Assembly (NCBI GenBank): GCA_946480815.1
Contig: CAMLLB010000062.1
Span: 1 to 23,725 of the forward strand
Length of the DNA stretch: 23,725 bases
From: an uncultured Flavobacteriales bacterium
GTDB taxonomy: Bacteria > Bacteroidota > Bacteroidia > Flavobacteriales > Crocinitomicaceae
Reading direction: 5' to 3'
Positions within the stretch are counted from its first letter, which is position 1. Each line of letters starts with the position of its first letter. A model generated the notes under the pieces. That model saw only the letters and a list, made by a program, of their open reading frames with translations. It was not told the DNA's origin and did no database searches. Positions 15,735-23,725 of this stretch are shown in pieces. Position numbers and translations under genes: made by a program.

Positions 15735-18700
15735 TTATCTACTAAGACTTCTTCGCAAATCAATTGAGCTTCCGGTACTACCACGTGTAATTCCGGTGGT
15801 TGGAGTTGAAGAACCGGGAGCGTATCTTATCGTCCACCATTCTCCGTTTATTCTTCTGCTATTTGCTCCTCGACCTACAAAAGCATCTGACGCAATTCTG
15901 ATATGCCCGCTGCTACCTCCAGAAGTTCTTGCATTAGCAGCAACAACGTCTATTCCGGGGTATACTCTTGCAAGTCTGTAAGCGAAATTAGTGTCGGGGT
16001 CTTCAGGTTCTAATACACCACCAGCGCTTACTCCTCCTCTTGTTCTACATCCGAGTACAGAAATTCTCGCATTTTCAGTATACCTGGAAGCAGGTACGGC
16101 ACTGGCTAATTGTGCAACCGTCCTCCGCCCGGCCCGTCTTTGAGCTCTTGTCCCTCTTGTAACAGCTAATCCTGTTCCATCTCCTGAGTTATCACCTACG
16201 GCACCTGGATTTGCATGCGCAAGTATGACGAGATTTCTGATTCTTTGATTTTCAGGCAATCCACTTAGTGCGTCTATCATATCTTCTCCGGTATGTACGG
16301 CAATTATACGAAAGCCCCTACCTCGCAGATATCGTTCTGTATCCCCAAAATCATTTCTATTTGAAGAAGCACCTCCAGCTATATCATCATGATAAAAAAT
16401 AACGGCAATATCCACAGGTGTTGGAGGTGGGGGCGGAGTTGGGGTTGGGGTTGTTGTGGTTGTTGTCGCCGGTACTTGAGGTCTTGCCTCTCTAACAGGT
16501 GCTGTCACTGTTGGTGCCGGGTTATTTTGTGGTTGTGCTGCCGGCAAATTAATTGTTTGGCCTGCCCTGATTGCATCTCCCTCTATACGATTTAATGTTC
16601 TTAATTGCTCCACAGTTGTTCCATGTCGACGCGCTATACTGGTAAGTGTATCACCCGCAACTATTCGATACGTATTTGGCGGAGTCTGCTGAGGTGCGGG
16701 TTGATGCCCTGAAGTATCAGTTTCCATTACAGGAGATGTAGAGTAAGCGTATAGATTCATCCCTCCCTTTATCCCGATCGGATCACTGCTCAGCCACCTG
16801 CCTAGCCACGGCAAATAATAGCGCGCACTGTGGTATTCCAATCCCGTTTCTTCATCACGCTCCATTCCGGTATATCGATAGCGTTTTGCAGCTGACTTAA
16901 TTGCAGCATTGGTTGCCTGGTAAGCTGTTGTTCCGAAAGGATGATATTCTTCGTATGAAATAAGTTTGGCATTTGGAGATCCATCCAGTTCCAATGACGC
17001 AGAACCCAAGTGGTTGTGTAATTGATAACGTACCAGTTGTTTTTCCGTGCCATCGTTAACCCCGTTCCGGGTCTCAATCATCACAAAACGACGCCCTTCG
17101 TCTACCAGACTCAGGCTTACTCTTTCCAGTCCTGCATGGGTGCCGGTGTGTTTTTTATACCATTCGTAACCTGCCACATAAATGCGCTCTTCCTTTTTGG
17201 TAGGTGCTTGGTTATTTACTGCTTGATTTTCGGTTATTTTTCGAATCCGCTGTCCGCTTCCATCGTATTGATAATATGTAATGACAGGGATGTTGTCTTC
17301 AGTGCACTGTTGCCTGGAAGTTAGTACTACTTCTTCCTTGAAATTCCAGCTGATCTGCTCCAAATGTGGGAGTTCTTCCAGGAAACCATGTGTTGCATGA
17401 TGCTTGTACTTTGTGTAATTGGCAGGATTACCGATATCACCGATTGCTGTACTTTTCAGGCGGTTATTAGTTGCTTCATAGTCATAGCTTCTTGTCCAGT
17501 TTCCACCGGTAGCAAGGTGTTTCATCTCCCGGATGTTCCCGACTTCATCATATCGGTAACGCTGGGTGTAATTGCGGACTGACATGGAATCTCCCAGGTT
17601 TACAGCATGCATAAAAGGTTTATCGTTCCAATTATCACAGGTGCCAAAATGGAGTGCAGCGCTGTTTTCTCTTCCTGTTGCTTCTACTAAACGATACAAA
17701 GCATCATAGGTATATTCACTAACAGGCTCAATGACTGAATTCGCAAAGAAACTAATGGGAATTGCTTTGTCTTCAATAGTAGTAATATTTCCAACAGCAT
17801 CGAAGGTATAATGCAGGTTTTGAAGCACTTCATTATTCAGGCGTTTGCTTTCCAGTCTATTTAGTCTGAATGTTTCTTTGTCATAGTAAAACCGGGTACT
17901 TACATCATTGCCATAAGTGATTTTTTCACGTTGTCCCTTTTCGTTGTAGTCAATGTTTTTGATATAAATGGAAGCAAGGACATCTCCCGGATGCAAAACA
18001 CTTTCACCGTTCAGCAATCCTCCTTCATTGTAGGAAGGAATTCTGACACTTCCATCCGGTGCGGTTTGACTGGTTATCCTGCCCAAGGCATCTGTCTCAG
18101 TTTCAAAAACGAATCCGGCACCGGGTTCCAAGACAAGATTTAGATTCGCCAGGTTGGCATCTGTCCAATTGGTAACCTCTTTGTAGTTACTCGCCAATTT
18201 TCGGGTAGTTGAATGTGGCTGACCTTTAAAATCATAATTAGATACATCCATTAATCCCGCTGTGTCGTAATGCTGTATCACCTGTCCCAATATGTTTTTA
18301 ACCTGCAAAAGCCCTTCATTACTTCTATCCGGTAACAACAGGCTCTCGCCGTAAACTATCCGGTCATAGATATTATTCAACAGGGTATCTCCGGGTTTTC
18401 CAACAGTATTGATCACCACACTATAAAGCGGGCGGTGCGCTGCATCATAGAAGTATTGAAACTCATGGTCTCTTTCATCCCAGGTGCGCAGTGGATTGCC
18501 TAATATATTGCTTAATAGGCAACGTTTTCCGGCATCCATGCTCTGTTGGTAGGCCAAATTTCCCAGCATGCCATATTTGTAATGCATTACTACATTATTC
18601 CTGGCATCTGTTACTATCCTGAGATTTCCCTCAACATCCAGATTTGTGCGTGTAAGCTGAAATTCATCAGTTTCGGTTTGAATGTTTCGGATGTGGTCTA

Positions 18701-21700
18701 CCGATAAAATAGGTCTTCCTAATGTGTCAAAGTGAAGTACATTTGGTGTGTTAGCATGTTTAGCAGCCTTAAGTGCAGCTTTTTTTTCTTTTGCATCGGC
18801 TCCTATTGCTGTTCGGTTTGCATACCAGTCACTTTCCAATACCGTATCATTCGCATCGTATATTTCTTGTTTCCACGAATCGAATATTACTTTCGAAAAA
18901 GTTCCGTCCGGTAGGTCGGTTTTGATCAAACGACCTGCAGCATCATAATGCAGAATAGGTGTTACTCCCGTTTCAACCAACTCTTTATAATCTTCGTAAT
19001 GCCAGGTGGCTGAGAAATAAGGCTCATATTGTTTCACCGGATTGCCTTTATTGTTTTTGATCGTTTTTCCATTCCCGATCCAGCGAAGTTGTTTAGGGAT
19101 GCTTGTGTCTGTATTGATTTCAGTTATGTCTATGGTACTATCCGGATTGACAATTACTTGTTTGGCAATGCCCGGCTCAGTTTGAACTTTTTTCATTACT
19201 ACTTCCCCAAGGCCACTCGAATATTCAAAAGCTATCTGAACTCTACTTTCCGGATTCAGATCCCCATTTGGTTTCCGGTAATGTGTCTCTCTGCCAATTG
19301 CGGCAACCACGACCGGTTTTCCATTTGTCATATAGGCTTCAAAATCATACACAAAACGGGTTGTTGCATGATTCAATAAACTTTTTCCACTATTGGTAAG
19401 ATCAACAGAGTTCGCTGCCTGAAAAAAACTAAGAACTGCAGAAGATTCTGCTGCATCGGTTATTTCCGAGATTCCGGCCAAATCATCTGCCTGATTGCCT
19501 TTACCCATTATGGCACTTGCTTTTATTAAACCCAACTCATCACTAATAACTTCTGAAAAGTTGCCATTCACATCTTTCATTCTTTTGGGAGAAAGTGTGC
19601 GGAAATTAAAGCTGTCTACGCCGGATTTATTTCCTAGAGCATCTGTAGTTTCTTTGATGAAAAGACAATCCGGACCATTAAATTTCACCCGGGTTACCGC
19701 ACCATAAGGATCTGTATATGAAACCGGGGAATAAAACCTGGCTTGTGCTTTGGCAAGAGAATCAGCCCAGGGAATTCCAGGATCGATGAAATTTGTTCTG
19801 CCTGATGGAATCCACCAACAGGTATCATTATCAGTTGGAAAGAACTTACCTTCTTTCATTAAATCAACCAATTCACTATCTGATTTTTTTGCGGAATATA
19901 TATCGTGCAGCAATTCTTTGGTATAGGCCAATTGGTAACTGTCGTAAGGAATCGCCAGTGATTCTAACTGATTGGGAGGTAATCCTGTTTGGAGGTCATT
20001 GCTATAATACGTAGAACGAATATGCTCTATCAATCTTTTTTGCGGAGTTGATCCGTTCAGCGGTTTATCCAACTCATGGTAAAGGGCAGTATCTGAATTG
20101 GCATCCAAAAGAATATCCGTGAAATCATCCAGAGAATAAAAAGCATTGCTTTTTGAAACACCTTTCAGCTCATATGTTTTTGTTTCGGCAGACAATCTCA
20201 GACGGTAAACATCGTTTCCGATTACATCATTTGTATATTGATTTTGGGTATAGGAGATCGTCGTTTTGTTTTGAGCGACTTGTGTTTCCGATGGAAGTGT
20301 GACATCGGCTATTAATCTCGGATATACTACCGAAGCTGATTCAAGCACATTGCCATATTCATCCAGTTTAATATTCAAACTGTGGGCAATACGCGGATCA
20401 GTTGTATTTCGCTCATAATTATAGGAAATGGCTTCACTTTCTTTTACAATAAAAACCGCATGTTTGTTCTTGCCTCTGGGCTGCAGTAATTCAATCACAC
20501 AATTATGAGTCGCTACGGAGAAAGGAGTGAGTTCTTTTTTACGCGCAGCAGCAGTGTTTCCGAATTTAATGGCATCCTTTGCAAATATTTCCACACGCAA
20601 TCCCATTCCTTTACAAGACCGGTAGGCTTCCTCCCATTCCTGCATAGAAAGGTTATCCAGTAGTATTGGGTCAATTCCGGGAGCAGTAATTAGTCTTGCA
20701 TCCGGTAGTGCAACTTCGTGGTGTGTTACCGGAAATCCCTGCCGTTCGATTTCTTCGTACCAATAATCTTTTGAAAACTGATTCAGGATCGTTCCATTTC
20801 TCAAAAAAGCACCGGTATGATTCCAGGTTTTGGTAATTACCGGTTCCTGGTGTAAGGTTTGATCGGTAATATTTGATGCACCGCTTTTTACCCAATGCTC
20901 AAATGTTTCAGTATCTGTTTGCTGCACCATTCCAAAACCTCTGAATTCACGTTCCGCATGATCGTAATACCCGTGATGATAACTGTATCCACTGGTGAAC
21001 TTATGTCCTGAAATTTTATCTTCTGTGATGGTTTTCGAAACACAATGAATGGGAAAGTGCAGTTTTGTTGCCCAAGGTTTTCCTGCCAGTTTATCTTCTA
21101 TGTAGAATTTAGTAGAAGGCGTATATTCCAGTGAAACTTCTTTGCCCAGATTGTTTTTATAAGAAACCAGGATGTGCGGTTTCTTACTGTTCATCAAATC
21201 GATGTATTTAAGCGGAACATCACCGTCTTTTGATAAGGAACTCGACCACACAATACAGGCAACACCATTTCCCAATAAGTCTGTTACCGTTATTTTGGAT
21301 TGAGAATGGATTTCAGGGAAAGAATCAATTTCAAATGGTGAAGCACCAAAGCGATTTCCACTCAGGTTTTTCCAGCAGGTAAATTTGTTTTTCCCCAGAT
21401 AAATAATATCTGCTGTACCTGATCCGTCGATATCAGCCAAATGCAAATAGGATGGGTCAAATGCATCGGGATGATCGAAAACGGGAGAATTATCAAATGC
21501 CACTTTCGTACCGAATTTTCCATATCCGAGATTGGGCCAGTAGCATACTTCACCATTTCTGATCCGCAGAATATCTGTCATGCCATCACCGGACATGTCT
21601 GCCAAAAAGATCGTTTGTTTGGAATCTGCAAAAACGATGTGCGGACCGGTTTCTTCATCGAACGATTTTAGTGTTTGTTTTGCAGGAGAAAATCCATCTC

Positions 21701-23384
21701 TGCCTTCAGATTCATACCAGGTAAAAACGCAGTCTTCCGAAATGACAAGTTCGGGTTTTCCATCGCCATTCAGGTCTAGCATGCGGGTATTCGGATCACT
21801 GAAATTAATAGTGGGCAGCGATTTAAATGACTGCAAGCCCTGCTGATTGTCATCATCCAATTCAAAGAAACCACGTGGTTCAGCTCCGTAACTAACAAGT
21901 TGTTTTCCACCATCCCCATCCAGGTCAGCTAGTTGCAGTTGTCTACCTAAGCCCGTAAATGAAGGTTTGGGAGAAACCAATTTTGCCTGTTCAAATTTTC
22001 CGTCACCCAGGTTGTGTTTATAATACCAACCGGTTGCCTGCTCTGTCAAAATGCCAGATAAACCTTCATTATATAAATCTGTGAATTGATAGTTCTGTTC
22101 GTCTAAACCCACCGGTGCATGAACCAATGCATCAGGAGAAATGGTTTTTACTTCCTTGCTCCACTGATGCTTTTGGTATTCAAACTCCATCGGTGGGGAA
22201 TGCTTGTACGAATAGCTTCCATCGGGTTTTTTGATATAACCGAAAGAAGTAATTTTAGTCAGAAAAGTAAAGTCCTGTTCGGTGGCTGTATCGTATTCAA
22301 AATTTATAGATTTTATAAGTGTTTTTTTATCTGATTTATTGGCTTTTAAAGCCAGTTCCTCAAAAATATGGAAGAGTAGAACCCGCTTGCATAGCCTTGT
22401 GGTTCTGATTTCGAAACCTGCTTTATAGTCTGAAAAAGCATCAGTTCTGAAATTCCATGGATTCAGTGTGTCAAATGCTTCGGTATTGGAGTCGGTTGTA
22501 CCATAATCAAATACGGTTTGAAATAAATAATCTGCTTCAGCAGGAAATGCATCTCCGAATTGTTTGTATGGTGTTTTATTTCCGTATAGTACCTTATCGG
22601 GGTAGAGATTGGTGTAGGTAATTGAACCGTTTTTCAGCCGATTTCTGTTATGCAGGGATGACTCGTCAAAACCAGTGGAATCTTCTTTTTTATAAATGGT
22701 TTGCGAACAGTTCCCTTTATCATCAAAAACAAATTCCGGAAGCCATTCATAAATCTTAGTTGTGTCTTCGGGATTTGAAATGACCGAATTGGCACTCCAC
22801 CCAAAAAGTGTGGTGATATTTTCTTTCGTTATTACACGCCACTTAATGATTCCTGTTGCTTTTTCTGTCCATCGTTCGATGCGGGCAAATAATCCTTCGA
22901 TACGTGGCTTGTAGTTTCTGATGGTAAACAGTGCATCTGCAGAATCCCGCTCATTGATTACATATTCATTATCGGGGCCTAAGAGAAAACTTCCGTCCGG
23001 TTTTTTTTTAAACTCCGGGACCAAATCCTCGGCTTCTGAAAACAAAAAGGTATCCGAATCGTTTCCATCCAGGTATTGAGGTAATCCCTGATCTGTTTTA
23101 CGCTTAATGGAGCTCAGGCTAACATTCCATCCCAGGCCAAAAATTCCATTTCCGGAACCGGAATTATAAGAAAGACTTAGCTCGGGTGAAACTCCCCTTG
23201 CAGAAGAAAATGGAAGTGGGATCGAAAAAGAAGAGGTTCCGTTAACCGCGTTCACGGAAAATTTTTCATCTATCGATTTGATTGCCCCCCCACCTTTCGG
23301 CAAGGAAATAGAAGGAACTTCAATAGCGTTTGACTTGGTCTTTCCGCCATCAGTTTTTAGGAATGAAGCTTGCGTATCTTTCAT
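15735..23384 (-). CDS. Fused TcB-TcC toxin cocoon with LysM and caspase-like C-terminal cargo
   Basis: In Tc toxins TcB and TcC form a hollow shell that holds a toxic C-terminal piece, cuts it free and delivers it through TcA. Here both are one 2549-residue protein. About 20-340 is SpvB (ISLPKGGGAI, VNGTSSFSIPLPFS, LSYNSGSGNGIFGLGW). About 430-715 is the propeller that docks on TcA, with FG-GAP/VCBS repeats (LADLDGDGG, LDLNGDGKPELV, LADMSGDGMTDIL, LADIDGSGTADII). The TcdB middle region follows, ending with PDGTFSKVIFDSW and DANDTVLESDWY near 1490-1520. RHS repeats start near 1550, and the RHS core (RYRYTGMERDEETGLEYHS, GRWLSSDPIG) ends near 2227. Then come LysM (2238-2281), a Thr/Pro linker (2282-2323) and a 226-residue caspase-like domain. 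There is no signal peptide. It is the first gene of the operon. Fused TcB-TcC proteins are less usual than separate ones. The cargo activity is predicted only. Confidence 0.94.
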   Translation of the reverse strand: MKDTQASFLKTDGGKTKSNAIEVPSISLPKGGGAIKSIDEKFSVNAVNGTSSFSIPLPFSSARGVSPELSLSYNSGSGNGIFGLGWNVSLSSIKRKTDQGLPQYLDGNDSDTFLFSEAEDLVPEFKKKPDGSFLLGPDNEYVINERDSADALFTIRNYKPRIEGLFARIERWTEKATGIIKWRVITKENITTLFGWSANSVISNPEDTTKIYEWLPEFVFDDKGNCSQTIYKKEDSTGFDESSLHNRNRLKNGSITYTNLYPDKVLYGNKTPYKQFGDAFPAEADYLFQTVFDYGTTDSNTEAFDTLNPWNFRTDAFSDYKAGFEIRTTRLCKRVLLFHIFEELALKANKSDKKTLIKSINFEYDTATEQDFTFLTKITSFGYIKKPDGSYSYKHSPPMEFEYQKHQWSKEVKTISPDALVHAPVGLDEQNYQFTDLYNEGLSGILTEQATGWYYKHNLGDGKFEQAKLVSPKPSFTGLGRQLQLADLDGDGGKQLVSYGAEPRGFFELDDDNQQGLQSFKSLPTINFSDPNTRMLDLNGDGKPELVISEDCVFTWYESEGRDGFSPAKQTLKSFDEETGPHIVFADSKQTIFLADMSGDGMTDILRIRNGEVCYWPNLGYGKFGTKVAFDNSPVFDHPDAFDPSYLHLADIDGSGTADIIYLGKNKFTCWKNLSGNRFGASPFEIDSFPEIHSQSKITVTDLLGNGVACIVWSSSLSKDGDVPLKYIDLMNSKKPHILVSYKNNLGKEVSLEYTPSTKFYIEDKLAGKPWATKLHFPIHCVSKTITEDKISGHKFTSGYSYHHGYYDHAEREFRGFGMVQQTDTETFEHWVKSGASNITDQTLHQEPVITKTWNHTGAFLRNGTILNQFSKDYWYEEIERQGFPVTHHEVALPDARLITAPGIDPILLDNLSMQEWEEAYRSCKGMGLRVEIFAKDAIKFGNTAAARKKELTPFSVATHNCVIELLQPRGKNKHAVFIVKESEAISYNYERNTTDPRIAHSLNIKLDEYGNVLESASVVYPRLIADVTLPSETQVAQNKTTISYTQNQYTNDVIGNDVYRLRLSAETKTYELKGVSKSNAFYSLDDFTDILLDANSDTALYHELDKPLNGSTPQKRLIEHIRSTYYSNDLQTGLPPNQLESLAIPYDSYQLAYTKELLHDIYSAKKSDSELVDLMKEGKFFPTDNDTCWWIPSGRTNFIDPGIPWADSLAKAQARFYSPVSYTDPYGAVTRVKFNGPDCLFIKETTDALGNKSGVDSFNFRTLSPKRMKDVNGNFSEVISDELGLIKASAIMGKGNQADDLAGISEITDAAESSAVLSFFQAANSVDLTNSGKSLLNHATTRFVYDFEAYMTNGKPVVVAAIGRETHYRKPNGDLNPESRVQIAFEYSSGLGEVVMKKVQTEPGIAKQVIVNPDSTIDITEINTDTSIPKQLRWIGNGKTIKNNKGNPVKQYEPYFSATWHYEDYKELVETGVTPILHYDAAGRLIKTDLPDGTFSKVIFDSWKQEIYDANDTVLESDWYANRTAIGADAKEKKAALKAAKHANTPNVLHFDTLGRPILSVDHIRNIQTETDEFQLTRTNLDVEGNLRIVTDARNNVVMHYKYGMLGNLAYQQSMDAGKRCLLSNILGNPLRTWDERDHEFQYFYDAAHRPLYSVVINTVGKPGDTLLNNIYDRIVYGESLLLPDRSNEGLLQVKNILGQVIQHYDTAGLMDVSNYDFKGQPHSTTRKLASNYKEVTNWTDANLANLNLVLEPGAGFVFETETDALGRITSQTAPDGSVRIPSYNEGGLLNGESVLHPGDVLASIYIKNIDYNEKGQREKITYGNDVSTRFYYDKETFRLNRLESKRLNNEVLQNLHYTFDAVGNITTIEDKAIPISFFANSVIEPVSEYTYDALYRLVEATGRENSAALHFGTCDNWNDKPFMHAVNLGDSMSVRNYTQRYRYDEVGNIREMKHLATGGNWTRSYDYEATNNRLKSTAIGDIGNPANYTKYKHHATHGFLEELPHLEQISWNFKEEVVLTSRQQCTEDNIPVITYYQYDGSGQRIRKITENQAVNNQAPTKKEERIYVAGYEWYKKHTGTHAGLERVSLSLVDEGRRFVMIETRNGVNDGTEKQLVRYQLHNHLGSASLELDGSPNAKLISYEEYHPFGTTAYQATNAAIKSAAKRYRYTGMERDEETGLEYHSARYYLPWLGRWLSSDPIGIKGGMNLYAYSTSPVMETDTSGHQPAPQQTPPNTYRIVAGDTLTSIARRHGTTVEQLRTLNRIEGDAIRAGQTINLPAAQPQNNPAPTVTAPVREARPQVPATTTTTTPTPTPPPPPTPVDIAVIFYHDDIAGGASSNRNDFGDTERYLRGRGFRIIAVHTGEDMIDALSGLPENQRIRNLVILAHANPGAVGDNSGDGTGLAVTRGTRAQRRAGRRTVAQLASAVPASRYTENARISVLGCRTRGGVSAGGVLEPEDPDTNFAYRLARVYPGIDVVAANARTSGGSSGHIRIASDAFVGRGANSRRINGEWWTIRYAPGSSTPTTGITRGSTGSSIDLRRSLSR
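15738..16415 (-). other. C-terminal effector domain, predicted caspase-like (clan CD) cysteine peptidase
   Basis: Residues 2324-2549 alternate strands and helices in the caspase order: strand VDIAVIFYH, helix FGDTERYLRGRGF, strand RIIAVHTG, helix DMIDALSGL, then NLVILAHANPGAVG with His2390, helix TVAQLASAVP, strand ARISVLGCRTRGG with Cys2446, helix TNFAYRLARVYPG and strand IDVVAA. A His and a Cys at the ends of two hydrophobic strands, 56 residues apart, is the catalytic layout of clan CD peptidases (caspases, gingipains, MARTX CPD/C80). Cys2446 is the only cysteine in the released fragment. It holds 29 Arg and no Lys. No named toxin family is recognised, so the peptidase call is an inference from pattern. 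Confidence 0.55.
16417..16468. repeat. G/T-rich low-complexity tract encoding the Thr/Pro linker
   Basis: The plus strand is almost pure G and T with runs of five, four and four G (16429-16433, 16441-16444, 16447-16450). It encodes the TTTTTTPTPTPPPPPTP linker of the toxin on the opposite strand. The tract is slippage-prone in principle and may form a G-quadruplex on the template strand. Confidence 0.7.
16542..16673 (-). other. LysM domain inside the Tc toxin cargo
   Basis: Residues 2238-2281 read YRIVAGDTLTSIARRHGTT, then VEQLRTLNRIEGDAIRAGQ and TINLP. This is a full LysM: the opening YxVxxGDTLxxIAxxxGxTxxxL pattern, the N and the closing GQxIxLP. LysM domains bind N-acetylglucosamine polymers such as peptidoglycan or chitin. 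Its position after the RHS core puts it in the fragment carried inside the cocoon. Confidence 0.92.
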
Positions 23385-23725
23385 TTCAGTGTTCAGTAAA
23401 TAGCGGAAAAACAGACCGTATCTACTTACTCCGGGAAAGAGTTAACAGATGAACACTTTTATTCAGTGAATAGAAAGCTGCCTTGCAGTTCCGAATGGTT
23501 TCGGTTAAAATTATGTGGAATTTTCTATTTCAAGAGGATATTTTTCCACAACCCGTTAAATATTGATCAAATAAACACTTTCAGCGATTATTTGTATCTT
23601 TTTAATGTTTGAATGGTAAAGCTAATTCGATAGAACTCTTAAATAAGCTCAAACCGAAAAAGGGCATTCAATTGCGTCATGAACACCCTTTCCGTCTTAC
23701 GCTATTATTGGTGGAGATTATTACA
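23385..23725. other. Region upstream of the Tc toxin operon, no complete gene
   Basis: These 341 bp contain no complete gene and must carry the operon's control region on the minus strand. No convincing TTTG/TAnnTTTG promoter pair was found in it. The start at 23384 has no Shine-Dalgarno sequence; its leader contains the tandem ACTGAACACTGAA. A related TTCAGTGAATAG string occurs at about 23462-23473. On the plus strand an ATG at 23679 opens a frame (MNTLSVLRYYWWRLL) that runs off the window edge and could be the start of a divergent gene, but 15 codons cannot decide this. Confidence 0.4.

Noticed and set aside
16389..16595. Plus-strand open frame encoding a Cys/Trp/Gly-rich peptide opposite the toxin linker
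   Set aside because: It is the antisense reading of the G/T-rich linker tract and LysM; the composition comes from the simple sequence, not from a real gene.
23679..23725. Possible partial plus-strand gene starting at the window edge
   Set aside because: Only 15 codons are visible, with no recognisable motif and no clear promoter; mentioned in the intergenic entry but not called.

Overview
The window looks like a chromosome segment of a Bacteroidota species, most likely a Flavobacteriales member of the Fluviicola/Crocinitomicaceae type; that lineage is an inference. The reasons are A/T-leaning coding sequence, start codons without Shine-Dalgarno sequences but with A/T-rich leaders, a promoter of the Bacteroidota form TTG-N19-TAnnTTTG in front of the tRNA, and a secreted protein with a type IX secretion (T9SS) C-terminal sorting domain.

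Left part (1-6100): three leftward genes encode a DUF4143-type AAA protein with a ruined nucleotide-binding site, a TraB/GumN-family protein with an extra C-terminal domain, and imidazolonepropionase (HutI). Divergent from hutI is a secreted CotH-kinase protein with a P-domain and a T9SS tag. Middle part (6340-7340): a tRNA-Leu(CAA) with its own promoter and a hairpin terminator usable from both sides, then a small leftward gene for a probable outer-membrane beta-barrel protein.

Right part (7590-23400): two giant leftward genes, 30 bp apart and closed by one terminator, form a complete Tc (toxin complex) operon. Transcribed first is a 2549-residue TcB-TcC fusion: SpvB domain, FG-GAP/VCBS propeller, TcdB middle region, RHS cocoon and a C-terminal cargo. 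Second is a 2685-residue TcA, the pentameric receptor-binding and pore-forming subunit. In known Tc systems the TcB-TcC cocoon docks on TcA, cuts its own C-terminal end free and injects it through the TcA channel into a eukaryotic cell.

The cargo is the most interesting part. It consists of a LysM domain, a Thr/Pro linker and a 226-residue domain that reads as a caspase-like (clan CD) cysteine peptidase, with candidate His2390 and Cys2446. From Gln2228 to the end there are 322 residues with 37 arginines, no lysine and a single cysteine (the candidate catalytic one), whereas the rest of both proteins is full of lysine. A lysine-free injected domain fits an effector that escapes ubiquitin-dependent degradation in a eukaryotic cytosol. 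No immunity-like gene lies beside it, as expected for a toxin not aimed at bacteria.
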